Assembly (NCBI RefSeq): GCF_000828085.3
Contig: NZ_JXCA02000022.1
Coordinates: 215,254-279,253, forward strand
Reading direction: 5' to 3'
Source: Scytonema tolypothrichoides VB-61278
GTDB lineage: Bacteria; Cyanobacteriota; Cyanobacteriia; Cyanobacteriales; Nostocaceae
DNA: 64,000 nt
The position numbers and the translations under genes were made by a program. The notes under the pieces were generated by a model. That model was not told the DNA's origin and did not search any database. It was given only the letters and a program-made list of their open reading frames with translations. This document shows positions 27,140 to 36,688 of this stretch, in pieces; the stretch's first letter is position 1; each line of letters starts with the position of its first letter.

Positions 27140-27199
27140 CTACAGTTTTTGTCTATCGGTTAAATGACAAGGGAGAATACCCAGCCAAGTGCTTACTAA

Positions 27200-27364
27200 T
27201 CATTTTATTAGTTCCAGCCCTCGAATAAGTTCCCGAACCACATCTGTCGCAGGTCTCCCTGTTTGGTCACAATACTTTTGAAGTTTTTCAGCTTCGGTTG
27301 ATGCCAAATTTAAAGTAATTCTCTTGACTGCCCATTTTTTATTGATAATCATTTCTTGTGTCAT
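27200..27364 (-). CDS. Ribbon-helix-helix (CopG-like) protein, 54 aa
   Basis: Short intact frame: KKWAVKRITLNLASTEAEKL forms a beta strand and start of helix A, followed by QKYCDQTGRPATDVVRELIR (helix A end, turn, helix B). This is the pattern of MetJ/Arc/CopG-type DNA-binding dimers. Starts at ATG and ends in TGA. No toxin gene is next to it; the flanking DNA is a TnpB remnant downstream and empty sequence upstream. It could be a free-standing regulator or an orphan antitoxin. Confidence 0.75.
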   Translation of the reverse strand: MTQEMIINKKWAVKRITLNLASTEAEKLQKYCDQTGRPATDVVRELIRGLELIK

Positions 27365-27690
27365 CTGTCAATCCAATAATTATTACTACTAATTGAAGTT
27401 GAAGGACTAGTCATGCACCTAGAAAATCGAAATTAAGTGGGAGAAATGAATAGACATTGATTTCTAACCTTTTTGAATTCTAATTATCTTGTCGAGCCCA
27501 AAGTATCCTCCTTTTGAAGGAATCTATCTTAAAATTTATGTATAGTCCTATACTCGTAATCTGTTTTGTAGTTGGATATGCTACTAGAGGACGAAGTATG
27601 CAACTAAGCTAAATCTGTCATTTTGTCAGGCAATGGAAACATCGTTACAGTGAGACCACTAATCCTCCGACCTCCAAACAATAATTGCAC
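27365..27690. other. Intergenic region, no supported gene
   Basis: AT-rich; no repeat or RNA recognised. Contains the promoter region of the ribbon-helix-helix gene and the 3' flank of the kinase gene. Confidence 0.4.
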
Positions 27691-29109
27691 CTAAATAGGT
27701 AATATTACTGTAAACACGCTTCCCTCTCCTAATTTTGAGTGCACTGTTACACTACCCCCCATCCCTTCAACAAGAGTCTTGACTATCGATAAACCCAAAC
27801 CACTACCACCAGTGGCATGGTTACGAGCTTCATCAACGCGGTAAAATCGCTCAAAAATACGGGATTGGTGTTGCAGAGGTATACCATAACCCCGGTCACA
27901 AAGTTGAATAGTTGCTTGATTTCCTTGCTGATTTAATTTTAAAATTATAGATGTATCAGGTTGAGAATACTTAATAGCATTATCAATTAAATTGAGTAAC
28001 ACTTGTTTGAGGCGATTGTAGTCTACTTTGGCTTTCACAAAACAAGCTTTATCCTCAATTTGAATTGTTCTTTCACTATACTTATTCGCCATCCCGACGA
28101 CTTCTGCCACTAAATCATTCAGAATACAAGATTCTATCTGAAAATGCAAGTAGCCACTATCTGCCCGTGCTAAATCAAGTAGATCTTCCAAAAGGCTGAT
28201 AGTCTGTTCTGCTTCTGATGCAGCAGTTTCTAAAGCTTCTATTTGTATTTCTGTTAAATTATTTTGTCTACGCAATACGCTTTGCAAATAACCATGTACA
28301 ATCGTCAAAGGAGTGCGTAATTCATGAGAAACATTACTCACAAACTGTCGCTCTTGCTCCCAAGATTGAGAGAGACGAGATAACAGCATATTAAAAGTTT
28401 GAGCTAATTCTTTAACTTCACTCGGTGCGTTATCAAGATGTAGCTGTGCTTGTGCTAAATCTTTTGCAGAAATGACCTCCGTCATTTGGTTGAGTTGACG
28501 CAAGGGTTGAAGAGAACGCCTAACGTAATATGCAATGACAGCTGTGATCACAATAATCACTAAAATACTGGCAATCCATAAAGTCTGTATCATTGCCAAA
28601 AACATTATCTGTTCACTGGTAATATCTTGCACTATGAACAGCTTTCCTATTAGCTTCCCCTCTACTTGCAAAGAACCACTATATAAAATAAAGTAGCGTT
28701 GTCCAATCTTGTACACCTCGGGTTTAATCGGCATTTCAGTCTTAGCCATTAACTCAGCGACTGTAGAATCGGATAGAGAATGCCATTTGGTAGATTTTGC
28801 TATTATTTGACGATTCAGTTTTTGTACCCAGAGAAATGAGTTGGTGTTTGTCAAGTTATTAATTGCTTTTTGCAACCCAGTTTCTAATTGCATCATTTCG
28901 CTATAAAGTTTCACATCATAAGGTAAGCGTGCAGCAATTTGCTCAACATGACTTTTATGGCTATCAACCAGAATTTGCTGCATTCTCCAACTCATCCAAA
29001 TAGCAATACCGCCATTACCTAACGCGGAAACTATAGCAATTCCAATTGTTAAGCGCAAACGTAATGAACAGAAATCAATTTTTTTCCACAATACCTTGAT
29101 TTGATTCAC
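27691..29109 (-). CDS. HAMP-domain sensor histidine kinase
   Basis: Membrane kinase of 472 residues. TM1 about 18-40, periplasmic sensor 41-170, TM2 about 173-197 (LWIASILVIIVITAVIAYYV). The HAMP domain follows (RRSLQPLRQLNQMTEVI). DHp phospho-acceptor is His262 in NVSHELRTPLT; ATPase motifs are LIDNAIKYS (N), CDRGYGIP (G1), FERFYRVDEAR (F) and GGSGLGLSIV (G2). This EnvZ/PhoR-like class normally pairs with OmpR-type regulators, such as that encoded at 24 kb, but the genes are 3.1 kb apart. Confidence 0.92.
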   Translation of the reverse strand: MNQIKVLWKKIDFCSLRLRLTIGIAIVSALGNGGIAIWMSWRMQQILVDSHKSHVEQIAARLPYDVKLYSEMMQLETGLQKAINNLTNTNSFLWVQKLNRQIIAKSTKWHSLSDSTVAELMAKTEMPIKPEVYKIGQRYFILYSGSLQVEGKLIGKLFIVQDITSEQIMFLAMIQTLWIASILVIIVITAVIAYYVRRSLQPLRQLNQMTEVISAKDLAQAQLHLDNAPSEVKELAQTFNMLLSRLSQSWEQERQFVSNVSHELRTPLTIVHGYLQSVLRRQNNLTEIQIEALETAASEAEQTISLLEDLLDLARADSGYLHFQIESCILNDLVAEVVGMANKYSERTIQIEDKACFVKAKVDYNRLKQVLLNLIDNAIKYSQPDTSIILKLNQQGNQATIQLCDRGYGIPLQHQSRIFERFYRVDEARNHATGGSGLGLSIVKTLVEGMGGSVTVHSKLGEGSVFTVILPI

Positions 29110-29205
29110 CTGTGACTTGACTTAAGTGAGGAGCAAAAAAATAATAAAGAGTTAAGAGTGAAAACTTCTTTCGATCTTAACTCATAACTCGTCATTCATA
29201 AATCT

Positions 29206-29922
29206 TTATTTAGGTTGAGGATTGGGAGTCGGGCAAGTTTTCTTGACAAAATCACACTGATAAACGTAAGGTTCTTGCCAACTCAGAGGAATTTCTAGTA
29301 AATCACGTGTTCCTGTCATTCCCTCTCCAATAAATAGTAATAAAGCAATGCAGTTTAAAATTGTGTGGGCGATGCGCCAACGATTCGATCTATCTTTATA
29401 GATATCTGGAACAATTGCTAGAGAAAAAATCATCAGCAAAGCTGCGGTAATGCCAAAATAGTAATGAGACACATACCACTCATTTGTACGACGATATACT
29501 CCATCCTGACAGCCGAGAATCACTAAACCTGCACCAGTTAAAGTGGCAAAAATTCCTCGCCACAGAACTGGTTTAGCTCGATAAAGTAATACTAGAGAAG
29601 CGATAGTAGCAGCAAACATGAGAAGAAGAAAAACCACTTGAAAAAAATTTTTATTCCACAATTGATGTTTGATGATATTCTTACAAATTGAGTAAGCTAA
29701 CCCTAATAAAACTAATCCTACAACTGCACCCGTTAGCCAATTTCCTAATCGCCTGTGTTCTACCCCTACGACAGGAGGAATTTTACTTTTACCAGAATTT
29801 ACAGTTTGCAAGCGACGCTGTCGTGTAGCCCACGCAAAATTAACCACAATTCCAATCAGGGGAAAAACGAAAAAGACCGCAATAGCTGGATGGATAAGAC
29901 TAATAAAATCTGCTAGTTCCAT
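29206..29922 (-). CDS. DUF4079-like multi-pass membrane protein
   Basis: About 238 residues with seven hydrophobic segments: first in FISLIHPAIAVFFVFPLIGI, others spaced evenly to the C-terminus. The HP(A/x)xA opening and repeated His (HRRLGNW, VSHYYFGI, WRIAHTILN) suggest a cytochrome b561-like fold, as proposed for DUF4079 proteins of cyanobacteria and plastids. I start at ATG 29920-29922, five bases after AGGTG; the frame is open 12 codons further. Function unknown. Confidence 0.75.
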   Translation of the reverse strand: MELADFISLIHPAIAVFFVFPLIGIVVNFAWATRQRRLQTVNSGKSKIPPVVGVEHRRLGNWLTGAVVGLVLLGLAYSICKNIIKHQLWNKNFFQVVFLLLMFAATIASLVLLYRAKPVLWRGIFATLTGAGLVILGCQDGVYRRTNEWYVSHYYFGITAALLMIFSLAIVPDIYKDRSNRWRIAHTILNCIALLLFIGEGMTGTRDLLEIPLSWQEPYVYQCDFVKKTCPTPNPQPK

Positions 29923-30396
29923 AAAACACCTATTTGTATAAACCTGCTTTGACTCCAAGAAATTCTGCGTTTACAAAGAAAAAAAGTACGTAATATTACT
30001 ACTTGTTCAGTAGCTTTTAGTGCTCATGACAAGATACCTACAGATTTCAATTCTGCTAGTTTCACATTTTCAGGTACGGTATAGCGTTGAATCTTACTCG
30101 TCAAACACTTCAGTCTCATAGGTTTATAGTCCTCAAATCTATCTTTAAGGACAATGTAAACCGTGTTTATAGAAGAGAAATGAATTTCGGCTGAGAATTT
30201 CTGAAAACTAGCGCTTCTTTCTAAAACCAAATTTTTAATCGAATTCTAATCTTGCAAGCACAATTTGCTCTTAACCTTAATTTAAAAGACTAACCACTTA
30301 GATAAAATTATCACATTTTTATCTAGATATAATGTTGTTTTTTTAATTATGCAACTTTTTAGTCTCAAGCAACATAGCCAATAGTTAAAAATTATC
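29923..30396. other. Intergenic region, no supported gene
   Basis: AT-rich divergent space. A 68-codon minus-strand frame (30024-30230, TTG start) has no recognised family and is not called. Confidence 0.4.
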
Positions 30397-31449
30397 ATGC
30401 AGATGCTGAGCACAATATTCAATTTTATCAACAGAAATATCTCGAAATTTTCTCTATGGCTAGCTATTCTTATCTTCGGTGCTGCCAATGCAATTACACG
30501 TAAGCTCACAGAACTAGGTTCTCAAAATTTAATTAACGGTGTCAATCCGATTTCCTTTTGCAATGTTTTATTTGTGGGAAATATTTGTGCCTTGGTTATG
30601 CTGATTCTTCTTTATCATCGACAATTAAACATTTCTAATCTCAAACAAGTATCTTGGCAAAATTGGATTAGTTTAAGCGCTGCAGCAATTCTTTCAGGAG
30701 CACTTGCACCTAGTTTAATTTTCAGTGCTCTTTCTCACACTATGGTGACAAATGTTATTTTAATAGGACGTCTTGAAACTCCCTTAACTCTTGCTCTCTC
30801 TTTTTTATTACTAAAAGAAGAAGTTAATCTTTGGATAATTTTTGGTGCTATTGTCTCACTTATAGGAGTCGCCCTCACAATCTTCCTACAAAGTTTATGG
30901 GAAAACATGATGAGTTCCAGTGTTTTTCTCACTGTGGGGATAGGAGAAATAATGGTAGCAGGAGGAGCTATTGCAATAGCTCTTGCAACAATTATTAGTA
31001 AAACTCGTCTACAGCAAGTTCCTCTAGGAATTTTTAGTGTATTCCGTACAACTTTAGCAACAGTTGTCTTTTTCTGTATTGTTTTATATGTCTATGGAAG
31101 TCAACACTTTGTAGATGTCTTCTCGCCTTTTTTATGGCAATGGATGCTCATTTACAGTGCAGTTATAGTTGTATTTGGTCAGTTATGTTGGTTGACTGGT
31201 TTAAAAAATTCTTCGACATCTGAAGTTTCATTAGCGAGTTCTTTTACTCCTATAGCAGGCATCTTAGCAGCTTACGTGTTTTTGGGTGAAGTGCCTACTG
31301 CTGCTCAGTATATTGGCGGAACTATTATTTTGTTTGGTATTTTTCTGAGTCAAATAGGAATTTGGCGTCAAACTGCTTCTAGCATGATTGCTAACAGAGG
31401 CATTTCTGCTGAAAAAATAGATGATCACTGTGGTTTTAAAGGAGTGTAG
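30397..31449 (+). CDS. EamA/DMT-superfamily transporter
   Basis: A 350-residue protein with ten predicted membrane segments arranged as two EamA repeats: LAILIFGAANAITRK in the first, and GEIMVAGGAIAIALATIISK opening the second. The repeat ends EVSLASSFTPIAGILAAYVFLGE and RLETPLTLALSFLLLKEE are hallmark DMT helix-4 motifs. Likely a metabolite exporter of the inner membrane; the substrate cannot be inferred. Confidence 0.88.
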   Translation: MQMLSTIFNFINRNISKFSLWLAILIFGAANAITRKLTELGSQNLINGVNPISFCNVLFVGNICALVMLILLYHRQLNISNLKQVSWQNWISLSAAAILSGALAPSLIFSALSHTMVTNVILIGRLETPLTLALSFLLLKEEVNLWIIFGAIVSLIGVALTIFLQSLWENMMSSSVFLTVGIGEIMVAGGAIAIALATIISKTRLQQVPLGIFSVFRTTLATVVFFCIVLYVYGSQHFVDVFSPFLWQWMLIYSAVIVVFGQLCWLTGLKNSSTSEVSLASSFTPIAGILAAYVFLGEVPTAAQYIGGTIILFGIFLSQIGIWRQTASSMIANRGISAEKIDDHCGFKGV

Positions 31450-31495
31450 AAATGGCAATGACACAGATAAGTCAGTAGCTATGATTGTGTCATTT

Positions 31496-33106
31496 TTATG
31501 TAGATTTATTACCAGTTGAAAGTTTGGCTAATTTCCAGAGTGAATAATATTTGTCACTATAAACTCTATTAATCTTAGACTGATATTTCTTTTCCATTCC
31601 CTGACGCAAAGTACTTGAAGGATTGAGTAAAAACACATCAGTGAAACCCTTGGGAATTTTGGTAATATTTTTATCCTTCATCAACAAAAATCGTACTTTT
31701 GGCTCTACAAGATAACTCAGAGAAAAAATCTTTCCAGGAGTCATCCCCAAAGAATCACTTATCAAAAGTGGACGAGAAGGCTGATTGATAATTTTGGCGA
31801 TTTGTGGATTCCCAGAACTAACACCCTTACTCAACCAAGTTTCTGCTTGAGAACTGACACCACAAGAAAGTACACCACAGACAAGAACTACTACAAATAT
31901 TATTTGCCAAATCCTCCGGAGTGCAAGAATTCCATCATAGAGCTGATAAGCAAAGAAGTAAGCAACCGCTAGTTGAATTCCCAAATAAGAAGGTATTAAA
32001 TACTCATATGCTGTTGTCCGCGTTCCTCCAAAAAATAAATCTGGAAGCATTAAAGGTAGTGCTGGTACAGCAATCAATAACACGAGAAATAACCAGATTT
32101 TTGGGTGAGTTGTACGACAAAGAAAATAAATTGAATATCCCACTATAATTAAAACAATATAGATTGTTGAATAGCTGAAGGGATTTTCTAAGCCAAAATT
32201 GAAATCAAAAAACATCTGGCTTAACTTCAGTAGCCAAGATTGAATGACAGTAAATGGTGACAATTTACCTGTTGTTTCTGCTATTCCACGATGAAATTGC
32301 AACAGGTTAGTTAGAATAACTAAAATCCAAGGTGTAAAAGCTAAAAACCCCAAAAGTGATGCTGTTGTATAAAGTCTGGTTGTTGTAGTCCAGCGAAATT
32401 TTGTCATTGTCATGACATAAATTCCATGAGCAACCACTACGAATCCACTCAGCAAAGATGTATAAAGACTAAGTGCTAAAGCGAGTGTATAGATTCCCCA
32501 TGTTACGTTGAAATCTGGTATTTGTCGTTTTGATTCTAATCGTAAAGCTCTGAGCAAAGAAGCATTAGAGACTAATATTGTGACAACCCAAAGAATATAT
32601 TCTTGTCCTTCTTGAGCGTAGATGAGATGAATTGGGGAGATTGCTATGAGTGCGATCGCCAAAAAAGGTACAGAAAAAGGTACATTAAATAATTCTCGAC
32701 ACAGCCAATAAACACAGGGAAATACCAACAAGCTAATAATGACAGATAAACTTCTGATAGCTGTCACCGAAGTGCCAAAGATTTGTGCCCACAATCGTGC
32801 TATGACATAATAAAGGGGAGGATGCTGAGGGTCTTCTGTTGCTAAAGACTTGAGTGTATCACCTAAATTTTTTTCAGGATTAATACGCTGGAACGAGAGC
32901 AACGCTTCTTTGTTAACGACACGACCATTAAAAATTTGCTGTCTGATTTCTGTCTTTGTATATCCAGAAATTCGCAATGAGGTGTAAGTTTCATCGTGTC
33001 CGTAAACTTTGCCGTCAAGATTGAAGAAGCGAAAAAACACACCCACCACCAACACCACGACAATTAGAAACCGCAACCAATTTGGAGCGAGTTTGATATG
33101 GCGCAT
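31496..33106 (-). CDS. Membrane glycosyltransferase, GT39/ArnT-like
   Basis: A 536-residue multi-pass protein. After TM1, the first extracytoplasmic loop has YGHDETYTSLRISGY, including the acidic DE motif conserved in PMT/ArnT-type GT-C enzymes, and DPQHPPLYYVIARLWAQIFG, typical of GT39 proteins. About ten further TMs are visible. GT-C enzymes transfer a sugar from a lipid-phosphate donor on the outer face of the membrane. Acceptor unknown; no cell-envelope cluster adjoins. Confidence 0.8.
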   Translation of the reverse strand: MRHIKLAPNWLRFLIVVVLVVGVFFRFFNLDGKVYGHDETYTSLRISGYTKTEIRQQIFNGRVVNKEALLSFQRINPEKNLGDTLKSLATEDPQHPPLYYVIARLWAQIFGTSVTAIRSLSVIISLLVFPCVYWLCRELFNVPFSVPFLAIALIAISPIHLIYAQEGQEYILWVVTILVSNASLLRALRLESKRQIPDFNVTWGIYTLALALSLYTSLLSGFVVVAHGIYVMTMTKFRWTTTTRLYTTASLLGFLAFTPWILVILTNLLQFHRGIAETTGKLSPFTVIQSWLLKLSQMFFDFNFGLENPFSYSTIYIVLIIVGYSIYFLCRTTHPKIWLFLVLLIAVPALPLMLPDLFFGGTRTTAYEYLIPSYLGIQLAVAYFFAYQLYDGILALRRIWQIIFVVVLVCGVLSCGVSSQAETWLSKGVSSGNPQIAKIINQPSRPLLISDSLGMTPGKIFSLSYLVEPKVRFLLMKDKNITKIPKGFTDVFLLNPSSTLRQGMEKKYQSKINRVYSDKYYSLWKLAKLSTGNKST

Positions 33107-33571
33107 AATTTGGTTTCTGTTTTATAAGGAACCACAGAGGACACAGAGGTAATACTATTTCACGAAAATAGTGAAACATATCAAAAACCCCTCCCAACCT
33201 CCCCTTGGTAAGGGGAGGTGCCAAAGGCAGTGGGGTGCATTTGTTTTAAGCATTTAGTGAATTTGTATAAGAGAACTAAGAAAATTGAGCGCTAAGGCGC
33301 ATGCTTCGCGTTGGCGGAGCCTGTCCGCAGGACTTACACAACTCAATTAGGATTACTATAGCTGGGTGAAGTTGTGCATGACTTAGCAATGAACACTTTA
33401 CTATTATCTAGCCTGGAGAGAATTTAGCAAAGTTTTATTGATTATTTGACTAATGCTTGTTGAATTGTAAATTTGGTAACTGACAACTATAACAGCTTTC
33501 TGTAACTAGAAGGAAAAGACATTGCTATTACAGGTAAAATTTCCTCTGTGAACGTTTAGCCCTAGCATACT
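33107..33571. other. Intergenic region with short palindromic repeats
   Basis: Contains a hairpin CCTCCCC/GGGGAGG (about 33200-33220) and a GC-rich repeat around 33290-33340 (GCATGCTTCGCGTTGGCGGAG, shortened form GCTTCGCG). No gene supported. Confidence 0.5.
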
Positions 33572-33969
33572 ATGCCAGTCATGCGCACTTTTTCCGGTAC
33601 CTCTTGGGAATCACAGGTAGGTTACTGTCAGCAATAAAAGTCGGAAACCAAATTTATGTTTCTGGTACAACACCAATTGATGAAGCGGGAGGAGTCTTTG
33701 CTCCTGGCGATGCATACGCGCAAGCAAAGCGTTGTTTTGAAATTATCCAGAAAGCTTTGCGAGACTTAGGAGCAGACGTAAGCGATGTTGTCCGGACGCC
33801 AATGTTTGTCACCGATATTAGCCGTTGGGCTGAATTTGGACAAGCGCATCAAGAATTTTTTCTAGAATACCCCCCTGCTTCAACAATGATAGAAGTAAAA
33901 TCGTTAATAAATCCAGCAATGTTGATAGAAGTAGAGGTGGATGCTGTTTATGTGAATGATGGGTGTTGA
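33572..33969 (+). pseudogene. RidA-family protein gene with a frameshift near its 5' end
   Basis: RidA proteins hydrolyse reactive enamine/imine intermediates. From ATG 33572 the frame gives MPVMRTFSGTSWESQVGYC, the normal family start, but hits TAA at 33635. The rest (AIKVGNQIYVSGTTPIDEAG to VEVDAVYVNDGC) continues in another frame from about 33630. One missing base at about 33628-33632 restores a complete protein of about 132 residues, including the family Arg (DVVRTPMF) and Glu (STMIEV). Either a true mutation or a sequencing error. A truncated product from TTG 33604 is the alternative. Confidence 0.75.
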
Positions 33970-33980
33970 ACTACAAACAA

Positions 33981-33998
33981 AGCCTGCACAAGCAGGCT
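33981..33998 (-). terminator. Terminator downstream of nadK
   Basis: AGCCTGC/GCAGGCT stem with loop ACAA; on the minus strand it is followed by TTTGTTT. It lies between convergent ridA and nadK and probably serves nadK, maybe both. Confidence 0.75.
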
Positions 33999-34049
33999 TC
34001 GTCTGGTAGTTGAGATCAAAAGCTCTATTGAGAAACTAGAAAACAACTC

Positions 34050-34973
34050 TTAATTAGCATGACTCGCACTACTGTAGCGAATTCTTGTTCCTGCCCATAG
34101 CAACTTCTCTCGCAGCGTCTGATAATACGAGTTGTTCTCCCGTAAAATTATAAACTTAGCCCGACAATCTGCCATCCGCACGTCAACACGGTGTCCGGGC
34201 CAAATCGAAGTTGCTAACACCCCATCAGTCCACAATTTGGTACTTAAATCGTAATCACCCAAGGGCCAAATGCTGACGACAGAACCAGGGGGTAACACGA
34301 GGGGACGACTGGAAAGACTCATGGGACAGATGGGAGTGACGGTAATAGCTTCCATACCGTCATGTATAATCGGACCATTCGCAGAAACGGTGTAACCCGT
34401 AGAACCAGTGGGAGTAGAAATCACTAACCCGTCCCCTTGGTATTGATCGACGACCTCACCATCAATTTCCATCTCTAGAATTGAGGTAATCATCCGGTCA
34501 GCGGAAGCGGGTTTAACACACATTTCATTTAAAGCGAGGTAGCGTTCAGACACTGGTTCCAAATGTGTCCTATCTCCCTCAAAGACTGAGGCTTGCAACA
34601 TCATCCGTCGCTGCACAGCGTAACGGTCTTCTAAGAGTCGATCCCAAACTCGTTCGGTGTCTTGAAATTCGTCTACAGACTCGGTTAAAAACCCCAGATG
34701 ACCTCCCACGTTCACTGCTAGTATTGGGACGCCAGCCGGGGCTAGATGTCTTGCACCAGTTAAAACAGTACCATCACCGCCAAGTACCACAGCCAAGTCA
34801 ATGGGTTGTCCAGCTGAAGCCAAAAATACCGGATATGGGTTATCTTTCGGTCCACTTGGTCCCATCAAAACCTGGCATTGGCGATGTTCTAGTTGCTTTG
34901 CACAGATTTCTGCCCAGCGTTTACTTTGGGAATCTCGTGCTTTATAAGCAATAATGACCTGCTTGAGCTCCAC
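34050..34973 (-). CDS. nadK: NAD kinase
   Basis: A 307-residue ATP-dependent NAD kinase producing NADP. GGDGT in LAVVLGGDGTVL is the catalytic/nucleotide motif; NVGGHLGFLTE and STPTGSTGYTVSANGP are the other family signatures. It lies four bases downstream of ndhE on the same strand, so it is probably cotranscribed with the ndh operon, linking NADP supply with NDH-1. Cyanobacteria have two NAD kinases; I cannot tell which this is beyond family. Confidence 0.95.
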   Translation of the reverse strand: MELKQVIIAYKARDSQSKRWAEICAKQLEHRQCQVLMGPSGPKDNPYPVFLASAGQPIDLAVVLGGDGTVLTGARHLAPAGVPILAVNVGGHLGFLTESVDEFQDTERVWDRLLEDRYAVQRRMMLQASVFEGDRTHLEPVSERYLALNEMCVKPASADRMITSILEMEIDGEVVDQYQGDGLVISTPTGSTGYTVSANGPIIHDGMEAITVTPICPMSLSSRPLVLPPGSVVSIWPLGDYDLSTKLWTDGVLATSIWPGHRVDVRMADCRAKFIILRENNSYYQTLREKLLWAGTRIRYSSASHAN

Positions 34974-34977
34974 AGAA

Positions 34978-35283
34978 TTACCACTTCAGGAGATTAAACT
35001 GCTCCATATCAACAGTGTCGCGGTTACGATAAATGGCAAGCACGATCGCTAAACCTACCGCCGCCTCAGCTGCTGCTACGGTAATGACAAATACGGTAAA
35101 TACCTGACCCTTTATTGCTACTGAGTCTAGGTAATTGGAAAACGCCATTAAGTTCAGATTAACGGCATTGAGCAGCAACTCAATCGACATCAGTACTCTG
35201 ACAGCATTACGGCTAGTAATTAAGCCATAAATACCGATGCAGAACAAAGCTGCTGCAAGTAATAAAAAGTACTGGATTTGCAT
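34978..35283 (-). CDS. ndhE: NAD(P)H-quinone oxidoreductase subunit 4L
   Basis: A 101-residue NuoK/NdhE membrane subunit of NDH-1 with three TMs; [20 protein letters not shown] includes the conserved membrane Glu. I start at ATG 35281-35283 ([15 protein letters not shown]), the normal NdhE start, rather than 11 codons earlier. Last ndh gene of the operon. Confidence 0.95.
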   Translation of the reverse strand: MQIQYFLLLAAALFCIGIYGLITSRNAVRVLMSIELLLNAVNLNLMAFSNYLDSVAIKGQVFTVFVITVAAAEAAVGLAIVLAIYRNRDTVDMEQFNLLKW

Positions 35284-35299
35284 AAACTTTGGTGTCCCC

Positions 35300-35337
35300 C
35301 CATTATCAGTTATCAATTATCAGTTATCAGTTATCAC
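35300..35337. repeat. Heptanucleotide-type repeat (CAGTTAT) in ndhG-ndhE spacer
   Basis: Units of the form ATTATCAGTTATCA repeated about four times. Part of a set of short tandem repeats filling the ndh spacers. Confidence 0.75.
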
Positions 35338-35363
35338 TTCGCGCTGGACTCACTAATAACTGT

Positions 35364-35975
35364 TTACTGAATATTGCGGCTCGATTCACCGATTGAGACC
35401 AATTCTCTGGGACGTTCTGGTAACGTCAAAACTTGCTGTTGTTCTGGAGAAATGCTCTGTTCAGGCAGATACTCGCGACGTGCTAGAATTATCGCGCCTA
35501 CCATTGCTATCAACAGCAAAACGGAAGCAAGTTCAAAAGGCAGTAAAAAATCAGTGAAGAAATGTTGACCTATTAAAACAATAGTGTTGCCTGGAGGTGT
35601 AGCAGTAGACAATGACCAAGGAGTTGCCAACACCATCGTACTTAAAAGTGCAAACAATCCTAAACTGACTACACCTGTGAGTGCTTTGCGTACCCAAGCA
35701 GTAGGGAAGGGCGCAAAAGCTTGCCGCTTGTTTACCAGCATAATAGCAAACAAAATCAACACGTTCACTGCGCCAACATAAATTAGCAATTGCGCTGCTG
35801 CTACAAAGTCAGCATTTAGCAATAGGTATAGCCCAGCAATGCTAACAAATACGCCTCCTAACAGAAAGGCAGAATAGACGACGTTGTCAAACAGCACTAC
35901 ACCCAGCGCTGTCCCAATCAACAGCACCGCCAGTATGCCAAAAGAAACAATCTGTACTCCTTCCGCTAAATTCAC
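35364..35975 (-). CDS. ndhG: NAD(P)H-quinone oxidoreductase subunit 6
   Basis: A 203-residue NuoJ/NdhG subunit with five TMs (VQIVSFGILAVLLIGTALGV first). The AAQLLIYVGAVNVLILFAIM helix is the family signature. Part of the NDH-1 membrane arm, in thylakoids, working in respiration and cyclic electron flow. Confidence 0.95.
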   Translation of the reverse strand: MNLAEGVQIVSFGILAVLLIGTALGVVLFDNVVYSAFLLGGVFVSIAGLYLLLNADFVAAAQLLIYVGAVNVLILFAIMLVNKRQAFAPFPTAWVRKALTGVVSLGLFALLSTMVLATPWSLSTATPPGNTIVLIGQHFFTDFLLPFELASVLLLIAMVGAIILARREYLPEQSISPEQQQVLTLPERPRELVSIGESSRNIQ

Positions 35976-35984
35976 TGTTTTTTA

Positions 35985-36060
35985 TCCTCTGTCCTTTGTC
36001 CTTTGTCATTTGTCTTTTGTCCTTTGCCATTGACTAATGACCAATGACAAAAGACAATTA
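35985..36060. repeat. Heptanucleotide-type repeat (TCCTTTG) in ndhI-ndhG spacer
   Basis: TCCTTTG/TCATTTG/TCTTTTG units in tandem, then ACTAATGACCAATGACAAA. Confidence 0.75.
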
Positions 36061-36064
36061 ATAT

Positions 36065-36646
36065 TTACTTTTCCTGTTCCACAAGGTCTTCTGGACGCGC
36101 ACCAGGGCGAGGTGCATCAGCAGGTAAACCGTGGGGATCCATAACACCCTTGGGTAAATAAACAAGTTCACGCAAAGGTGTGACCATTGGGTCTAAAGTG
36201 ACCTTGTAGGGCAAACGACCAAGCGCCACGTTGTCATAGTTTAATTCATGGCGATCATAAGTAGAAAGTTCATAATCTTCTGTCATTGACAAACAGTTGG
36301 TGGGACAAAATTCCACGCAGTTACCACAGAAGATACAAACTCCAAAGTCGATGCTATAGTGTTTGAGCTTTTTCTTTTTGGTTGCCTTATCGAAATCCCA
36401 ATCCACGACTGGCAGGTTGATCGGACAAACCCGAACACAAACTTCGCAGGCAATGCACTTATCAAACTCAAAGTGAATCCTACCGCGAAATCGTTCGCTA
36501 GGAATCAGTTTTTCGTAAGGGTACTGCACGGTGACTGGACGACGCCGCATATGATCAAAGGTAACAGACAGACCCTGACCTATATAACGACCAGCTTGCA
36601 CCGCTTCTTTGGCGTAATCACCAACTTGCTTGAGGAACTTCAACAT
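36065..36646 (-). CDS. ndhI: NAD(P)H-quinone oxidoreductase subunit I
   Basis: A 193-residue peripheral subunit with two [4Fe-4S] ferredoxin motifs: [12 protein letters not shown] and [12 protein letters not shown]. It transfers electrons toward quinone, and in cyanobacteria takes them from ferredoxin. C-terminal extension rich in Pro and charged residues is usual for the family. Confidence 0.96.
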   Translation of the reverse strand: MLKFLKQVGDYAKEAVQAGRYIGQGLSVTFDHMRRRPVTVQYPYEKLIPSERFRGRIHFEFDKCIACEVCVRVCPINLPVVDWDFDKATKKKKLKHYSIDFGVCIFCGNCVEFCPTNCLSMTEDYELSTYDRHELNYDNVALGRLPYKVTLDPMVTPLRELVYLPKGVMDPHGLPADAPRPGARPEDLVEQEK

Positions 36647-36688
36647 ATTGTGTCTCTCTCTTTTTAAGCTATCAGCGTCAACCGAAAT

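Noticed and set aside
30024-30230. 68-codon minus-strand frame with TTG start
   Set aside because: No ribosome site and no recognised family; could be a remnant, but support is too weak.
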